From positions 141,904,876 through 141,968,875 of the forward strand of contig OX465281.1 in the NCBI GenBank assembly GCA_949987705.1: DNA of 64,000 nt, given 5' to 3'. Shown here in pieces: positions 30,696 through 43,047 of the stretch (position 1 is its first letter; each line of letters opens with the position of its first letter). A model generated the notes under the pieces. That model ran no database searches and was not told the origin of the DNA. It was given only the letters and a program-made list of their open reading frames with translations. The position numbers and the translations under genes are program-made. Origin of the DNA: Thereva unica. Its lineage: Eukaryota; Arthropoda; Insecta; Diptera; Therevidae.

Positions 30696-33665
30696 TTTCG
30701 GTGCACTTTGAGAGGTCACAGCGCGAAAAAATGCAAACAAAGACGTTTACAGTGCAAAAATTGTGAAGGTCGTCACGCTACGGCACTCTGCGATCCTAAT
30801 TATAAGCCGAAACGTCAAATTATCGATGAAGGAGCAAATTCCAATGTAAACAATCCAGCCACTTCAACAAAAACACAAAATTGCATGAGTCTCTGCACTG
30901 CAAGTAGCAGAGTCGATAAAGAAAAATTTACTGACGTTTACCTCCAAACGGCATCCGTTTTTGCGCTGAATAAAGACAGAAGTAGGCAAATATTTTGTCG
31001 GCTAATTCTAGATGGTGGTAGCCAGTTCTCCTATGTGACAGAACGATTCGTGAATGCTTTAAATTTACCGTCAGTTGGCGTAAGGAAGTTGAGTGTCGTT
31101 CCCTTTGGAAGCTCGGAGCCAATTCCGCCAAGGTTGTGCAATATTGTGAGAGTTTTTTTGAAAGGTCAACATACAAATCAGATGTTTACTTTGGATGCGA
31201 TAGTGGTTCCCGAAATCTGTTTGGATGTCGTGCCGGTGCCGTCGCCGGATCAATTTCCTGATTTAACTCTGGCTGATTCCAAAATAATTAATCATAATTC
31301 TATTGTAGGTCTATCTATTCTTATCGGTGCGGACAGATATTGGAATTTTGTGACGGGAAATCTTAAGCGTTTGAAAGGTTCATTGACTGCGGTTGAATCG
31401 GTTTTCGGGTGGACAATTCATGGCTCTGCTAGTGCAACTTGTAAGGTAAACAATATTACTTATTCTTTTTTTACTTATGCAATCGAACAATTTGATCCGA
31501 GTTCTCTGTGGGATTTAGAAGCAATCGGGATTAAAGGTGATCTTGGTGAAGAGACAGTGGTTACTCAGCAATATGCAGAGAACTGTGTAAAAAGAGTGAA
31601 CGATCGGTATGAACTTTCGCTACCGTGGAAGGATGAACGGGCTATGTTACATGCAAATAATAAAGGTGCGTTTAAAAGGCTGGTTTCACTGACAAGACGA
31701 CTATCGTCAGTGCCGCAAAAACTGATTGAGTACGACAAAGCAATGCGTGAACTAATTGGTGCTGGATTCGCGGAAGAAGTGAAGTTTACTGATGGATCCT
31801 GCAAAAGAAAATATTATTTACCTCATAGACCGGTTTATCGGGAGGAGTCCACTACCACTCGGTTGCGAATTGTGTTTGACGCCTCCGCACATGAAGGACT
31901 CAATCCTTCTCTGAATGACTTGTTGTGGCCTGGTCAAAATTTACTACCGGACATTTTTAGAATTTTAATAAATTTTAGAAACGGCGCGATTGGTTTAGTT
32001 GCAGATATTGAAAAGGCCTTTCTGCAAAGTGATCGCGATACGCACAGGTTCTTTTGGTACGCAAGTCCTGTCAATAACATTGAAAATTTACCGGAAATCG
32101 TAACGTATCGAATGAATAGAGTCCCCTTCGGGGTGACCTGCAGTCCCTTTATGTTAAATGTTACCTTACAGAAACATTTTAGGTATGAATCAGGAAAGTA
32201 TCCAGACACCGCTGGAGTGCTGAGCCAATGTTTTTATGTGGATGATCTCGTCTGCGCAACCGATAGTGTTGAATCTGCTCTTAAATTACACGAAGAGGCT
32301 ACCAAAATCCTGGAAGATGCCTCCATGTCTTTGCGGAAGTGGAACTCAAATGAGAAAAATGTTCGCCGCCACTTCGCCAATCCTCCTATTGTGCAAAAGG
32401 TGCTTGGACTTGTTTGGTATACTCAAACTGATGAACTTGCAGTCGATATTGGGCCAGTGAAACCAGTTTTAAACGAAATTCCTACTAAGCGAACTGTCCT
32501 ACAGGTAATTGCACGATTTTATGACCCTTTAGGATATCTAGGGCCCTTTCTGATGCGGCTGAAAATATTGTTCCAAGACCTATGGAGAGCCAAGCAAGCG
32601 TGGGATGAGAGATTACGGGAGGATCTTATGACAGTATGGAATTCCTGCAAACGAGATGTTGATCAGCTAGAAAATTGGGCAATTCCTAGATGCATCAGTT
32701 ATGAACGATATGAATTACATTTATTTGCAGATGCTAGGCCAAAAGGGTATGGAACCGTAGCCTACGTTAGATCAACGAATGAAGAGTTTGGTTCAGTTTC
32801 ATTCTTATGTGCAAAGCATCGCGTAGCTCCCTTTAGCAAGAATTCGAAATGTTTAACCCTACCACGCTTAGAACTGACTGCAGCATTAATAGCAACACGT
32901 TTAGCAGCTTATTTGGAATCACAATCATCATATGAATTTTCTTCCGTATACATTTGGTCCGATTCAAAGATTGCGCTGGGATGGATAAAGGGGCCTCAAC
33001 TAAAATGGAAACAGTACGTGGCGCATCGGGTCAAAGAGATCAAAGAATTGTCAGCATCATACAACTGGAGGTATTGTCCTGGGAAAGAAAATCCGGCAGA
33101 TCTACTAACCAGAGGAATACCTGTACGCAAGTTAATAGCTTCCACCTTTTGGCTGGAAGGACCGGAATGGCTAAGGAAGTGTCAGGATTTCTGGCCTGAC
33201 GAGGAGATTTCGACAGATGAAGCTACAGAGATACTTGCCTTGGCGGTAACAGCTCACCCTACCCCTCCTCCTGTCAGTGACACTTTCATACCGGAAAGAT
33301 ATAGTAGTTTTCAAAAGCTGCTCAGAATAACGGCCTATGTTTTGCGATTCGTCCACATAAGAAAGAGAAAGCCTCAAACCGGTTTACCATCTGCCGAAGA
33401 AATACATCAAGCGGAGTTTTATTGGGTCAAAAGAGAACAACTATACTATTTTCAAAATGAAATAATGGCACTTAAAGAACAAAGAAGTTTAGGTTTAGGG
33501 CGAAGTTCGAGGATTTTTACACTTAACCCTAAGCTCGATGATAAAGGACTTTTGAGAGTTGGTAGCCGGTTAGACAACTACGCCGAGGAAGAAGATTGTC
33601 GATTCCCCATACTTCTTCCAAGACATTCGCATTATCTTCTTATATTAGACCTCCATCTTAGTTAG
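30696..33665 (+). pseudogene. pol: BEL/Pao PR-RT-RNase H
   Basis: The zinc-knuckle pair (CKQRRLQCKNCEGRHATALC) is followed by the retropepsin-like box LILDGGSQFSYVTERF, then RT with RIVFDASAHEGLNPSLNDLL, FGVTCSPFMLNVTL and the catalytic box FYVDDLVCATD near 32235. RNase H follows with LHLFADARPKGYGTVAYV, ELTAALIATRLAAYL and WSDSKIALGWI, the domain called Peptidase_A17/BEL-type RNase H in databases. The frame is open for 985 codons. It ends where a 26-bp stretch (33632-33657) is repeated at 33666-33691, a 34-bp tandem duplication that breaks the frame before integrase. Confidence 0.95.
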
Positions 33666-33691
33666 TTATCTTCTTATATTAGACCTCCATC

Positions 33692-34754
33692 AAAAAACGC
33701 TTCACAGTGGATCTAATACTACGTTGACAGAGCTACGAAGAAAATACTGGATTCAAGGTGCGAGACAGCTATCTAAGAAAGTTATAAATAAATGTAGAGC
33801 CTGTCGACAACTTTTCTCCAAATCAGCAACTCAGCCATTTGCACCATTACCCATTGACCGAATGAAAACTACTAGAGCATTTCACACAACTGGACTGGAT
33901 TTTGCTGGACCTCTCTTTGTGCTTAACGACAATTATTGACCTGTTCAACTGTTAGAGCGGTTCATCTTGATTTAGTCAAAGACTTAAGTACTGAGTCCTT
34001 TCTGAGGGCCTTGCGTAGATTTTTGGCACGTAGAGGTAAGCCCAACATTATATACTCGGACAATGCTCGTACATTTCAAAGAGCAGCGAAAGAACTTCTA
34101 AATTTTCCTGGTAACGAGAAGGTAAGCACTTTTCTATCGACTAACCAAATTAGATGGAAGTTTATAGTGGAACGAGCCCCTTGGTGGGGGGGCTTTTGGG
34201 AGAGGTTAGTAAGAAGTGTGAAAAATACCCTTAAAACTAATATCCTGAAAAATACTTTAAATGTGGATGAAATGACACGCTGTTAACAGAGACTGAGGGT
34301 TGGATTAACGCGAGACCACTAACCTATAATTCTGACGATCCTTCAGCTTTGTCGCCTATCACCCCGGCTCATTTCCTTATGGGATCCTCCATTTCCAATG
34401 AAGAAGAAAATACACCCGCGACTTCTTTTAATAATGAAGAGATTCGTTTATTGTGGAAAGCTAGGATGCGTCGCTCTAACCACATATGGAAAAGATGGAA
34501 GGAGGAATATCTCTTGCGAATATCTACTCCGAACTTTGCATAATACAAAACCAATTTTATCTTCTAGGTTTAAGCAAGACGACGTTGTATTGTTAACGGA
34601 TCAGTCACTACCTCGCATCGCATGGAAGCTTGCTCGGATAGAAGAAACATTCGCCGGAAGAGATGGTAAGACGCGAGCCTGCCTTGTAAAATTAGCTGAT
34701 GGTAAGACACTGAGAAGACCCATACAGCACCTATGTCCTTTGGAGTTAGACTGA
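33692..34754 (+). pseudogene. pol: BEL/Pao integrase, broken into several frames
   Basis: TELRRKYWIQGARQLSKKVI with CRACRQ is the zinc-binding region. The core shows D in TGLDFAGPLFV, D in YSDNARTFQRA and E in WWGGFWERLVRSVK, the triad with BEL/Pao context. Frame breaks lie near 33936, 34286 and 34540. The last part (FKQDDVVLLTD, DGKTLRRPIQHLCPLEL) is the usual C-terminus. The 160 bp up to the 3' LTR are AT-rich 3' UTR. Confidence 0.92.
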
Positions 34755-34914
34755 ATTAAATAAAATTGTATTTGAAGTAATTAATGTTTTGAAAGTAATA
34801 ACATAACTTGAAATTATAATTAATTGTAAATTAAAAAAAAAAAATAAGAATTGGAATTAGATTAGATTGGATTAAAGAGAATAAAATTGACTTAAAGTTA
34901 GGCCACGGGGAGGA

Positions 34915-35066
34915 TGTAAAAAAATAAGAGAAATCAAGTCTGTTCTGAGCTCCTAAATACGTTTGTTAAAAGAGAGAGAAAGTCAGTCACATATTGTCAT
35001 TTAACCAATAAAGGTCTATAAAACTGATCGCCGGGTTTTTATTTAACGAATTTTAAATGTTTTACA
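34915..35066 (+). repeat. BEL/Pao 3' LTR
   Basis: 152 bp. I see three differences from the 5' LTR: GTTTGTTAAAA against GTTTGTAAAAA, CACATATTG against CACTTATTG, and AAATGTTTT against AAATATTTT. It is followed by ATCCC. Confidence 0.95.
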
Positions 35067-35071
35067 ATCCC

Positions 35072-37892
35072 ATTTATAAAAGTAAAATTAATCAAATCAA
35101 TGTTAAAACTATCTTAGGGGCATGTCCATGTGATATCATAGTTAAAATAGATCCGTTTTTAGAATTTGACGCAAAAAAAAATTTTGTATTTTTAGATAAG
35201 GATTTTCATGATAAATTTGATGGACTAATAGGAAATAACATATTAGTTCCTCTCCAGGCCGAAATCAGTTACAAAACTAACACTCTCAAACTAAGCACAG
35301 GCAATGAGATTTCCCTCTACTTCAGTGCTGAAGAAGAGAAAGAATATCAAATTCCTGTTCCACTCCACCAGCTAGAAGTATTTCAAAATGAAGTATTTCT
35401 TAGCAATAACGAAATAAGATGTAATCACTTGGACCCCGCAACAAAAAAAGAACTTTTTAAAATAATAAAAAAAAATCAATAAAGCATTTTATCATGAGGG
35501 AGACAATCTCTCATTCACCCACGAAATCAAACATAAAATTAATACTGTTAACGAAATTCCGATTTACACAAAGCTCTATCGGTATCCTCAAGTAGTTAAT
35601 AATCAAGTTCTCGATATGCTTCAACAAGGAATTATACGTCCAAGTGACATATTCAGCTCCTATATGAGTAGTACCCAAAAAAACAAGACGCGTCAGGGAA
35701 ACAAAAGTGGCGCATCGTTGTTGATTATAGGAAGCTGAATAATATCACTATTGACGATAAATTCCCTATCCCAAATATCGATGACATACTCGATAAACTG
35801 GGGCGGTCTTTGTACTTTACGACGCTAGATCTGGCAAAAGGTTTCCACCAGATAGAGGTGACCGAAGAGGATGTCAAAAAGACAGCCTTCAGCACAGACA
35901 ACGGGTATTTCGAATTTGTCAGGATGCCATTCGGCTTAAAGAATGCTCCTGCCACTTTCCAAAGACTAGTTAATGCAGTTTTAAAGGATTTTATTGGTAA
36001 AATTTGCTATGTTTATTTAGATGACATTATCATTTTTAGTTCTAGTAAAGAGGTACATTTCGACTCGTTACAAAAAATTTTGAAAAGGTTGCAAGATGCA
36101 AACCTCAAAATTCAATTAGATAAAAGTGAATTCTTGAAGCACGAAACTGAATTCTTAGGTCATATTGTGACTACAAACGGTGTGAAACCAAACCCAATGA
36201 AGATAGAAGCAATCCATAAATTTCCTATGCCCAAAACCCCCAAACAAATTAAATCATTTTTAGGGTTGGTTGGTTTCTATAAGAAGTTTATTAAGGATTT
36301 CGCTAAAATAGCGAAGCCTATGACTGCCTGCTTAAAAAGGATAGACGTATAGATGTCAATAATCCTGAATACAAAGAAGGCTTTAACAAATTAAAATTAT
36401 TAATAACCACAGACCCTATTCTTATTTACCCTGATTTTAGTAAGAAATTTGTACTAACTACAGATGCCAGCAATTTTGCGATCGGGGCAGTATTATCACA
36501 AGATAACCGTGCCGTATGTTATGCTTCCAGAACATTAAATGACCATGAATTGCGATATTCCACAATCGAAAAGGAGCTTCTCGCCATCGTCTGGGCGACA
36601 AAATACTTCCGGCCTTATTTATTCGGTCCAAAGTTTCTAATAAGAACAGATCATAAGCTCCTACAATGGCTCCACAACCTCAAAAAACCTCATTCAAAAT
36701 TGCAAAGATGGAAGATCGAACTGGAAGAGTTTAATTTTGATATTGAATACCTGAATGGCAAAGAGAATAAGGTTGCTGATACTTTGTCGAGAGTGGAAAT
36801 AAATGCGAATGAAACAGAAATCGACGAAATATCATCAACGGGTGCAACTGCACACTCTGCTAATGAAGATAGCACGGAACACATTCCAATATCTGAGTCG
36901 CCGCTCAACTTGTATAAAACCCAAATTATTGTAGAAAAAGGTGCGTTAATAAAAGAAGATTTCCAGAAAGTCTTCGGAAGAAATCGGAAAACTTTTATAA
37001 ATCCTAATCCAGATGAAAATTGTTTCTTAAATATCCTTAAAACGCATTTTCCGCTTAAAGGTATTGTTGGTATTATGATTAACGACATCAACTTTTATAA
37101 TGTTTTTCAAAATACTTACCTTAAATACTTCTCTAAAAATAAATTACTTAAACTAAACAAATGTAACTTCTTATTAGAAGATATAACTCAACGCCACAAG
37201 CTTCATGAAAAAATATTAGAACAACATAATAAAACAAACCATAGAGGTATTAACACTGTTTATACAGAATTAAAAACAAAGGTCTATTTCCCCAAATTAA
37301 AGTTCGAAATTCAAAAAATAATTAATAACTGTCATATATGCAATTCTGCCAAGTATGAAAGGCACCCATTAAAACTCCCATTTAAAACTACAGAAACGCC
37401 GAATAAACCGCTGGATATTATCCATATGGACATCTGGTTCAAAAGCAAAGGTGTTTCATGCCTTACGATTATTGATAAGTTTACAAAACATGCCCAAGTT
37501 ATACCACTTAAATCGAGAACTTGGATAGACTTAAAAGACGGTCTAATTCAATACATTTCATCCCTTGGTAAACCACGAAAAATTATAACGGATCGAGAAA
37601 ATTTCTTAACAAATGAAGGAATTCAGGTTCATTTTACCACACCAAAGAATCACACGAGTAATTCAGACGTAGAACGGTTTCATAATACCCTTAAATAACA
37701 CTTGAGAATACTTAGCGTAATTGAGAAAGAACAAAGAACTCCAGTCCACGGAGATCCAATCATTCAAAGCGTAAAAATTTATAACGAAACCATTCATTCG
37801 TCCACGGGAAAAAGACCGATAGACTTTTTAAATGGAAATATTGGCGTCGAAGAATACGATTCGATACATAAAAACATATTTAAAAAAAATCA
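35072..37892 (+). pseudogene. pol: gypsy-2 pol: PR end, RT, RNase H, IN
   Basis: KFDGLIGNNILVPLQAEISY ends the protease region. RT shows [15 protein letters not shown] and [11 protein letters not shown] (near 36015), after a frameshifted start at 35480-35750. RNase H has TTDASNFAIGAV, STIEKELLAIVWATKYF and NKVADTLSR. Integrase has NHRGINTVYTELKTKVYFPK with CHICN, then D and E in HMDIWFKSKG and SNSDVERFHNT. Breaks include frame changes near 35480 and 35700, one near 36350 and an in-phase TAA at 37696-37698. The protein is close to that of the errantivirus-like element. It ends at the Helentron insertion. Confidence 0.92.
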
Positions 37893-38113
37893 GGTGCGGT
37901 CATGGGACCCCCGTCAGGAACGAAGTTCCTTACGATTTTTTTACAACTGCGAATGTAACTCCAAATAAAATCTGTATATTTTATTTATTTTTACTTTATA
38001 CCATTTTTCAAGCAAATAATGTAAAGGATCGAATCAAATCAAAAATTTAATTTAATATTTTAGGAAAATATTTATTATAATATTAACATTCCAAAACTTT
38101 CCAAAAAAAAATT

Positions 38114-39138
38114 TCAAATTTTATCACCAAATTGTAACATAGAAATTATTGGCTTATGATAACTATAATAAGATGCATATACTTCAGAATAAATTTTGTA
38201 CAAGAATCTTGAAAAAACGGCATCAACTGTAGTACAGTATTTCGTTGTGTACTGTGCTGGATCATTATTCATACTCAAATTAAATGTGTCAGATAAAAAG
38301 GATGTGAAGATTTTAAATTCGTCTTTTTCATTGAAGTTAATATTAAAGTCTCCAGATAATATTAGTGGAAGTTTATGACATAGTAATTTATATTCTCTCT
38401 CAGTATATTCTAACAGGGATCGATGAATAAATAATATAATATCCTCAATCTTTTGACAAGACAATACTACAATAACTATTTCATGATCTTTTCTTATTTT
38501 ACAAATCACTGAACAAATGTCTCCAACTGATGAATGTCTAGTACTCAATGCACTCATGTTTGACAAAATAGTTTCCATATTTGGTTGGCAAATGTTGACA
38601 CTATCTTTATAGTTTTGGTATATTGCGACCCACCTGCATGAATATTGTCTCGTTTATAATGAGAAATGCAATTGAAATTAGGAAGGATAATTTCTTCTTC
38701 ATTTCTCATCCATGTTTCAGTAAGTAATAGAATATTACAATTTTCAGTAACTGGATCAATGAAATCTAAAATATGAGTTTTTAAACTTTGGCAATTAAAA
38801 GTTAATACTGAAAGACCTATTTTGTTACAAATCATATCCAAAACCATTTGCGTTCTGGTCTGTAATGTGTTTAAAGATATTCTTTGAAATTCTTGCAGCA
38901 ATTTCTCTGTTGATCTAGCTTGCTTTCGATTATGATAAAACTTAAATTTCGTTGGATCATCTTGAGGTGTTACAATATACAAATTTTCTATATTTGTTGC
39001 ACGAGATAACGCAACGTATACAAGTTCTTGGGAATGATCTTTGCTGTACTGGTAAACAATTTCACTGAAAGTTCCACCCTGCGATTTATGTATGGTCATA
39101 GCGCAAGCCGCAATTAAAGGTGGTGTTTCACTTGTCAT
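38114..39138 (-). pseudogene. Helentron helicase C-terminus fused to endonuclease
   Basis: From the right, ACAMTIHKSQGGTFSEIVYQ and ELVYVALSRATNIENLYIVT are the last helicase motifs of Pif1/Helitron RepHel proteins. After a linker, GLSVLTFNCQSLKTHILDFI and LLLTETWMRNEEE begin an APE-like endonuclease, continuing after a frameshift near 38560 with LPLILSGDFNINFNEKDEF and TTKYCTTVDAVFSRF. Helicase plus C-terminal endonuclease marks Helentrons rather than canonical Helitrons. Rep and most of the helicase are missing: the coding remnant stops exactly at the satellite edge (39139). Confidence 0.88.
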
Positions 39139-41460
39139 ACCCTTTCATTTGATACCCATGTCGAGGGAACTGTGAAGAAAATGTTAATCCGCCCTCTTGA
39201 GATGGCCGCCATGAATATAAAGACATAGCCTACTGCATTCTACTTATAATGCCCTTTCATTTGATACCCATGTCGAGGGAGTGGTGAAGAAAATGGTAAT
39301 CCGCCCTCTTGAGATGACCGCCATGGACCAAACGATATATTGAAAATACTATATTGCTTATGGTGTTCTACTTATTATACTCTTTCATTTGATACCCATC
39401 TCGAAGGGATTGTGAAGAAGATGGTAATCCGCCCTCTTGAGATGGCCGCCATGGACCAAATGATGAATTGAGTATGCTATATTGCTTATGGTGTTTCATT
39501 TATCATACTCTTTCATTTGATACCCATGTCGAGGGAACTGTGAAGGAAATGGTAATCCGCCCTCTTGAGATGGCCGCCATGGACCAAACGATATATTGAG
39601 TACACTATATTCCTTATGGTGTCCCACTTATCATACCCTTTCATTTGATACCCATGTCTCGGGTGTTGTGAAGAAAATAGTAATCCGCCCTCTTGAGATG
39701 ACCGCCATGAATATAAAGACATAGCCTACTGCATTTTACTTATAATGCCCTTTCATTTGATACCCATGTCGAGAAGGTTGTGAAGAAAATGGTAATCCGC
39801 CGTCTTGAGATGGCCGCCATGGACCAAATGATATATTGAGTATACTTTATTGCTTAAGGTATTCCACTTATCATACCCTTTCCTTTGATAGCCAAGTCTC
39901 GGGTGTTGTGAAGAAAATAGTAATCCGCCCTCTTGAGATGGCCGTCATGAATATAAAGACATAGCCTACTGCATTCTACTTATAATGCCCTTTCATTTGA
40001 TACCCATGTCGAGGGAGTGGTGAAGAAAATGGTAATCCGCCCTCTTGAGATGACCGCCATGGACCAAACGATATATTGAATATACTATATTGCTTATGGT
40101 GTTTTACTTATCGTACTGTTTCATTTGATACCCATCTCGAAGGGGTTGTGAAGAAAATGGTAATCCGCCCTCTTGAGATGGCCGCCATGGACCAAATGAA
40201 AAATTGAGTATACTATATTGCTTATGGTGTTTCACTTATCATACTCTTTCATTTGATATCCATGTCGAGGGAACTGTGAAGGAAATGGTAACCCGCCCTC
40301 TTGTGATGGCCACCATGGACCAAACGATATATTGAGTACACTATGTTCCTTATGGTTTCCCACTTATCATACCCTTTCATTTGATACCCATGTCTCGGGT
40401 GTTGTGAAGAAAATAGTAATCCGCCCTCTTGAGATGACCGCCATGAATATAAAGACATAGCCTACTGCATTCTACTTATAATGCCCTTTCATTTGATACC
40501 CATGTCCTGGGGTTGTGAAGAAAATGGTAATCCGCCCTCTTGAGATAACCGCCATGGACCAAACGATATATTGAATATTCTATATTGCTTATGGTGTTCT
40601 ACTTATCGTACTCTTTCATTTGATACCCATTTCGAAGGGGTTGTGATGAAGATGGTAATCCGCCCTCTTGAGATGGCCGCCATGGACCAAATGATAAATT
40701 GAGTATACTATATTGCTTATGGTGTTCCACTTTTCATACTCTTTCATTTGATACCCATGTCGAGGGCACTGTGAAAAAAATGGTAATCCGCCCTCTTGAG
40801 ATAACCGCCATGGACCAAACGATATATTGAGTATACTATATTGGTTATGGTGTTCTACTTATCATACTCTTTCATTTGATACCCATCTCAAAGGGGTCGT
40901 GAAGAAAATGGTAATCGGCCCTCTTAAGATGGCCACTATTGACCAAATGATAGATTGAGTATACTATATTGCTTATGGAGTTCTACTTTTCATAGCCTTT
41001 TATTTTGATACCCATGCCTGGGTGTTGTGCAGAAAATGGTAATCCGCCCTCTTGAGATGGCCGCCATGAATCTAAAGACATAGCCTATGGCATTCTACTT
41101 ATAATGCCCTTTCATTTGATACCCATCTCAAGTTGGTTGTGAAGATAATGGTAATCCGCCCTCTTGAGATGACCGCCATGGACCAAACGATATGTTGAAT
41201 ATTCTATATTGCTTATGGTGTTCTACTTATCGTACTCTTTGATTTGATACCCATCTCGAAGGGGTTGTGAAAAAAATGGTAATCCGCCCTCTTGAGAAGG
41301 CTGCCATGGACCAAACGATAAATTAAGTATATTATATTGCTTATGGTGTTCTACTTATCATACTCTTTCATTTGATACCCATGTCGAGGGGGTTGTGAAG
41401 AAAATGGTAATTCACCCGCTGGAGATGTCCGCCATGGACCAAATGATATTTAGAGTAGTG
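39139..41460 (-). repeat. Satellite array of 112/128-bp units
   Basis: The word TTTCATTTGATACCCAT recurs about every 128 or 112 bp (for example near 39145, 39257, 39385, 39513, 39641 and 39753), about 18 or 19 units in all. The short variant has ATGAATATAAAGACATAGCC; the long one has ATGGACCAAACGATATATTG. Its reverse complement contains CATGGGTATCAAATGAAAGG next to GGCGGCCATCTCAAGAGGGC, so it is a diverged relative of the satellites at 2936-6304. Open frames within it are by-products of the repeat. Confidence 0.93.
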
Positions 41461-41842
41461 CATTGTCATCGGAGCTGAAGTTGTGTGCAAAATTTCAGGG
41501 TGATCGGGTAACCAGAAGTATTAAAAAAATCGATTGCAAGATTTGTACCGGACAAACAGACAGACAAGAAAGCATAGGCATCTATCCTCGATAATGACCA
41601 ATGCAAAAAGTGTGCACGTTCGTCATGCATGACACTTTGCATTATCATTTCTTCCTATAGCTATCGGTGCAAATTGATTCCAATTTCTAAAGAAAAACAC
41701 TGCATTCTGATTTAATAAATTCACAAATTGCCTACTGGGATCGATACTCGCACGCATACATACACAAAATATCGCATTTTGTTACGTGACGATTTCTCCC
41801 AATTCACTCTACCCGCAAGCCGCGTTAAGGAACTTCGTTCCA
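41461..41842 (-). other. Helentron 5' end region
   Basis: Non-coding. On the minus strand GTCTGTCTGTTTGTCCGG and CTGAAATTTTGCACACAAC echo words in the other satellite-related repeats of this window. It ends with the subterminal hairpin word at 41824-41841. Confidence 0.55.
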
Positions 41843-42061
41843 ATAAAAAAACAACCATTCAAAAGCGAAATAGAGAAAGACACGAAGACAAACCCTGAAA
41901 CTATCTTAAATTAAATAGAGTTACTAAGCTCCAATCGTATCATAAAAAGGTAAATGTTAGAGAATCGGACGAAAATTATCAGCAAATTAACAATGAACGC
42001 TTACCAAGATACAATAAACAATTCAAAAGAAAAATGAAATACCAAAACTAATAAATAACCT
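41843..42061 (+). pseudogene. pol: gypsy-2 pol, C-terminal tail
   Basis: One frame reads KTTIQKRNRERHEDKP, a stop, then HKKVNVRESDENYQQINNER and LPRYNKQFKRKMKYQN before a stop near 42050. This is the basic tail that follows the integrase core and rejoins the pol frame cut at 37892. Confidence 0.75.
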
Positions 42062-43047
42062 ACATATTTGTTTCAGGATCTGCTTCACCCTCCTACTGAT
42101 ATTTCAAATCAGTGCAGCAAGATCGTCAATATCAATAGACGAAATCCAATAAGGAAACGGCTACGTCCTTATCCGAGAGTCGGAAGTAAAAATAATTCAT
42201 AGTTATAAACGGATAATGCATTTTGTAAATTTAAGTCAGTACGAAGATAATATTAATAAAATTGAACAAAACATAATTCATCTTCACAATAAAGCTCGAA
42301 TTCATTAAACTTTATTCTACAAACTTAATCAATTAAAAGAAGTTTTCGGTTGTCTAATCCCACACCACGTGAATAAGAGAGGACTGATTAATCTATTTAG
42401 GTAACGGATTAAATTTTGTCGCCGGAGTAATGGATAATAATGACCGTGAGGACATCCAAAAACACTTTCAACCAATATAGAAAAATGATAATCAAATTAT
42501 TAACAATTTAAATGACCTAGTCGAAATCAATAAACAGCTTTCAGACCAAATACTAAATATCACAAATCATGTGAATACCGTACAAGATAAAATAAGCACA
42601 AAAATAAACGAACTTGAAATACACGTTGATCAAATTCACAAAGAATTATAAATGTTTACCATTATAACTGCAATAAGCGAAAATTTTAACACGATCTTAT
42701 ACCAAATTTCTAACATTAAAGAAGTAATTTTAGCTAGTAAATTAGAAATTTTACCCAGAAATATTTTGTCGCAAGAAGAAATATTGAGTTACAATATTAC
42801 AATTGAAAAATTTCCCTACATAAAAAATTGTGTACTTTTCAAAAACAATTTAATCGTATTTGTACTGTCACTACAAAAGTTCGTCCATGAGATATATTTT
42901 AGAGTTTCGATCGAGAAGATCCCAAATAAAAATAATTCATTGGAACTAAATACTGATATCAACAAACTAATTACCTCTCAGAAATATGTTTTTGCAAATA
43001 TTGAAAAGAAACCCATCCTCAAAAGGGAGCTAGTCCAATTTGATAAT
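42062..43047 (+). pseudogene. env: gypsy-2 env, first part
   Basis: The start reads LLFQISAARSSISIDEIQ, then stops interrupt. NKRGLINLFR near 42375 is the basic cleavage site with the following hydrophobic stretch, at the place expected from the Env of the younger relative. From 42652 an open stretch gives NTILYQISNIKEVILASKLE and SQEEILSYNITIEKFPYIKN, similar in layout to that Env. It is cut at about 43047 by a MITE. Inactivated by several stops. Confidence 0.82.

Larger units (their letters stand above)
29258..35066 (+). mobile_element. BEL/Pao LTR retrotransposon (decayed ORF, near-identical LTRs)
   Basis: The 5809-bp element has 152-bp LTRs (29258-29409 and 34915-35066), TG...CA ends and 5-bp target duplications ATCCC (29253-29257 and 35067-35071). 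It has a tRNA-Phe type PBS and a purine-rich tract GGCCACGGGGAGGA before the 3' LTR. The polyprotein order is gag, PR, RT, RNase H, IN, with BEL/Pao signatures. I count three LTR mismatches, yet the coding region carries two in-frame stops, a small tandem duplication and at least two further frameshifts. Confidence 0.95.
37893..41842 (-). mobile_element. Helentron remnant with satellite core
   Basis: It splits the gypsy-2 pol end: NIFKKNQ lies to the left and KTTIQKRNRERHEDKP to the right. Near both ends lie inverted copies of a hairpin-forming word: GGAACGAAGTTCCTTACG at about 37918 and its inverse GTTAAGGAACTTCGTTCC at 41824-41841. No target duplication is seen, fitting insertion between T residues. 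The minus-strand coding remnant fuses a Pif1-type helicase end to an endonuclease, the Helentron signature. The edges are placed from the host ORF and may be off by a few bases. Confidence 0.75.

Noticed and set aside
39139..41460. CRISPR-like regular repeats
   Set aside because: Whole 112/128-bp units repeat without unique spacers, in a eukaryotic TE context; a satellite, not CRISPR.
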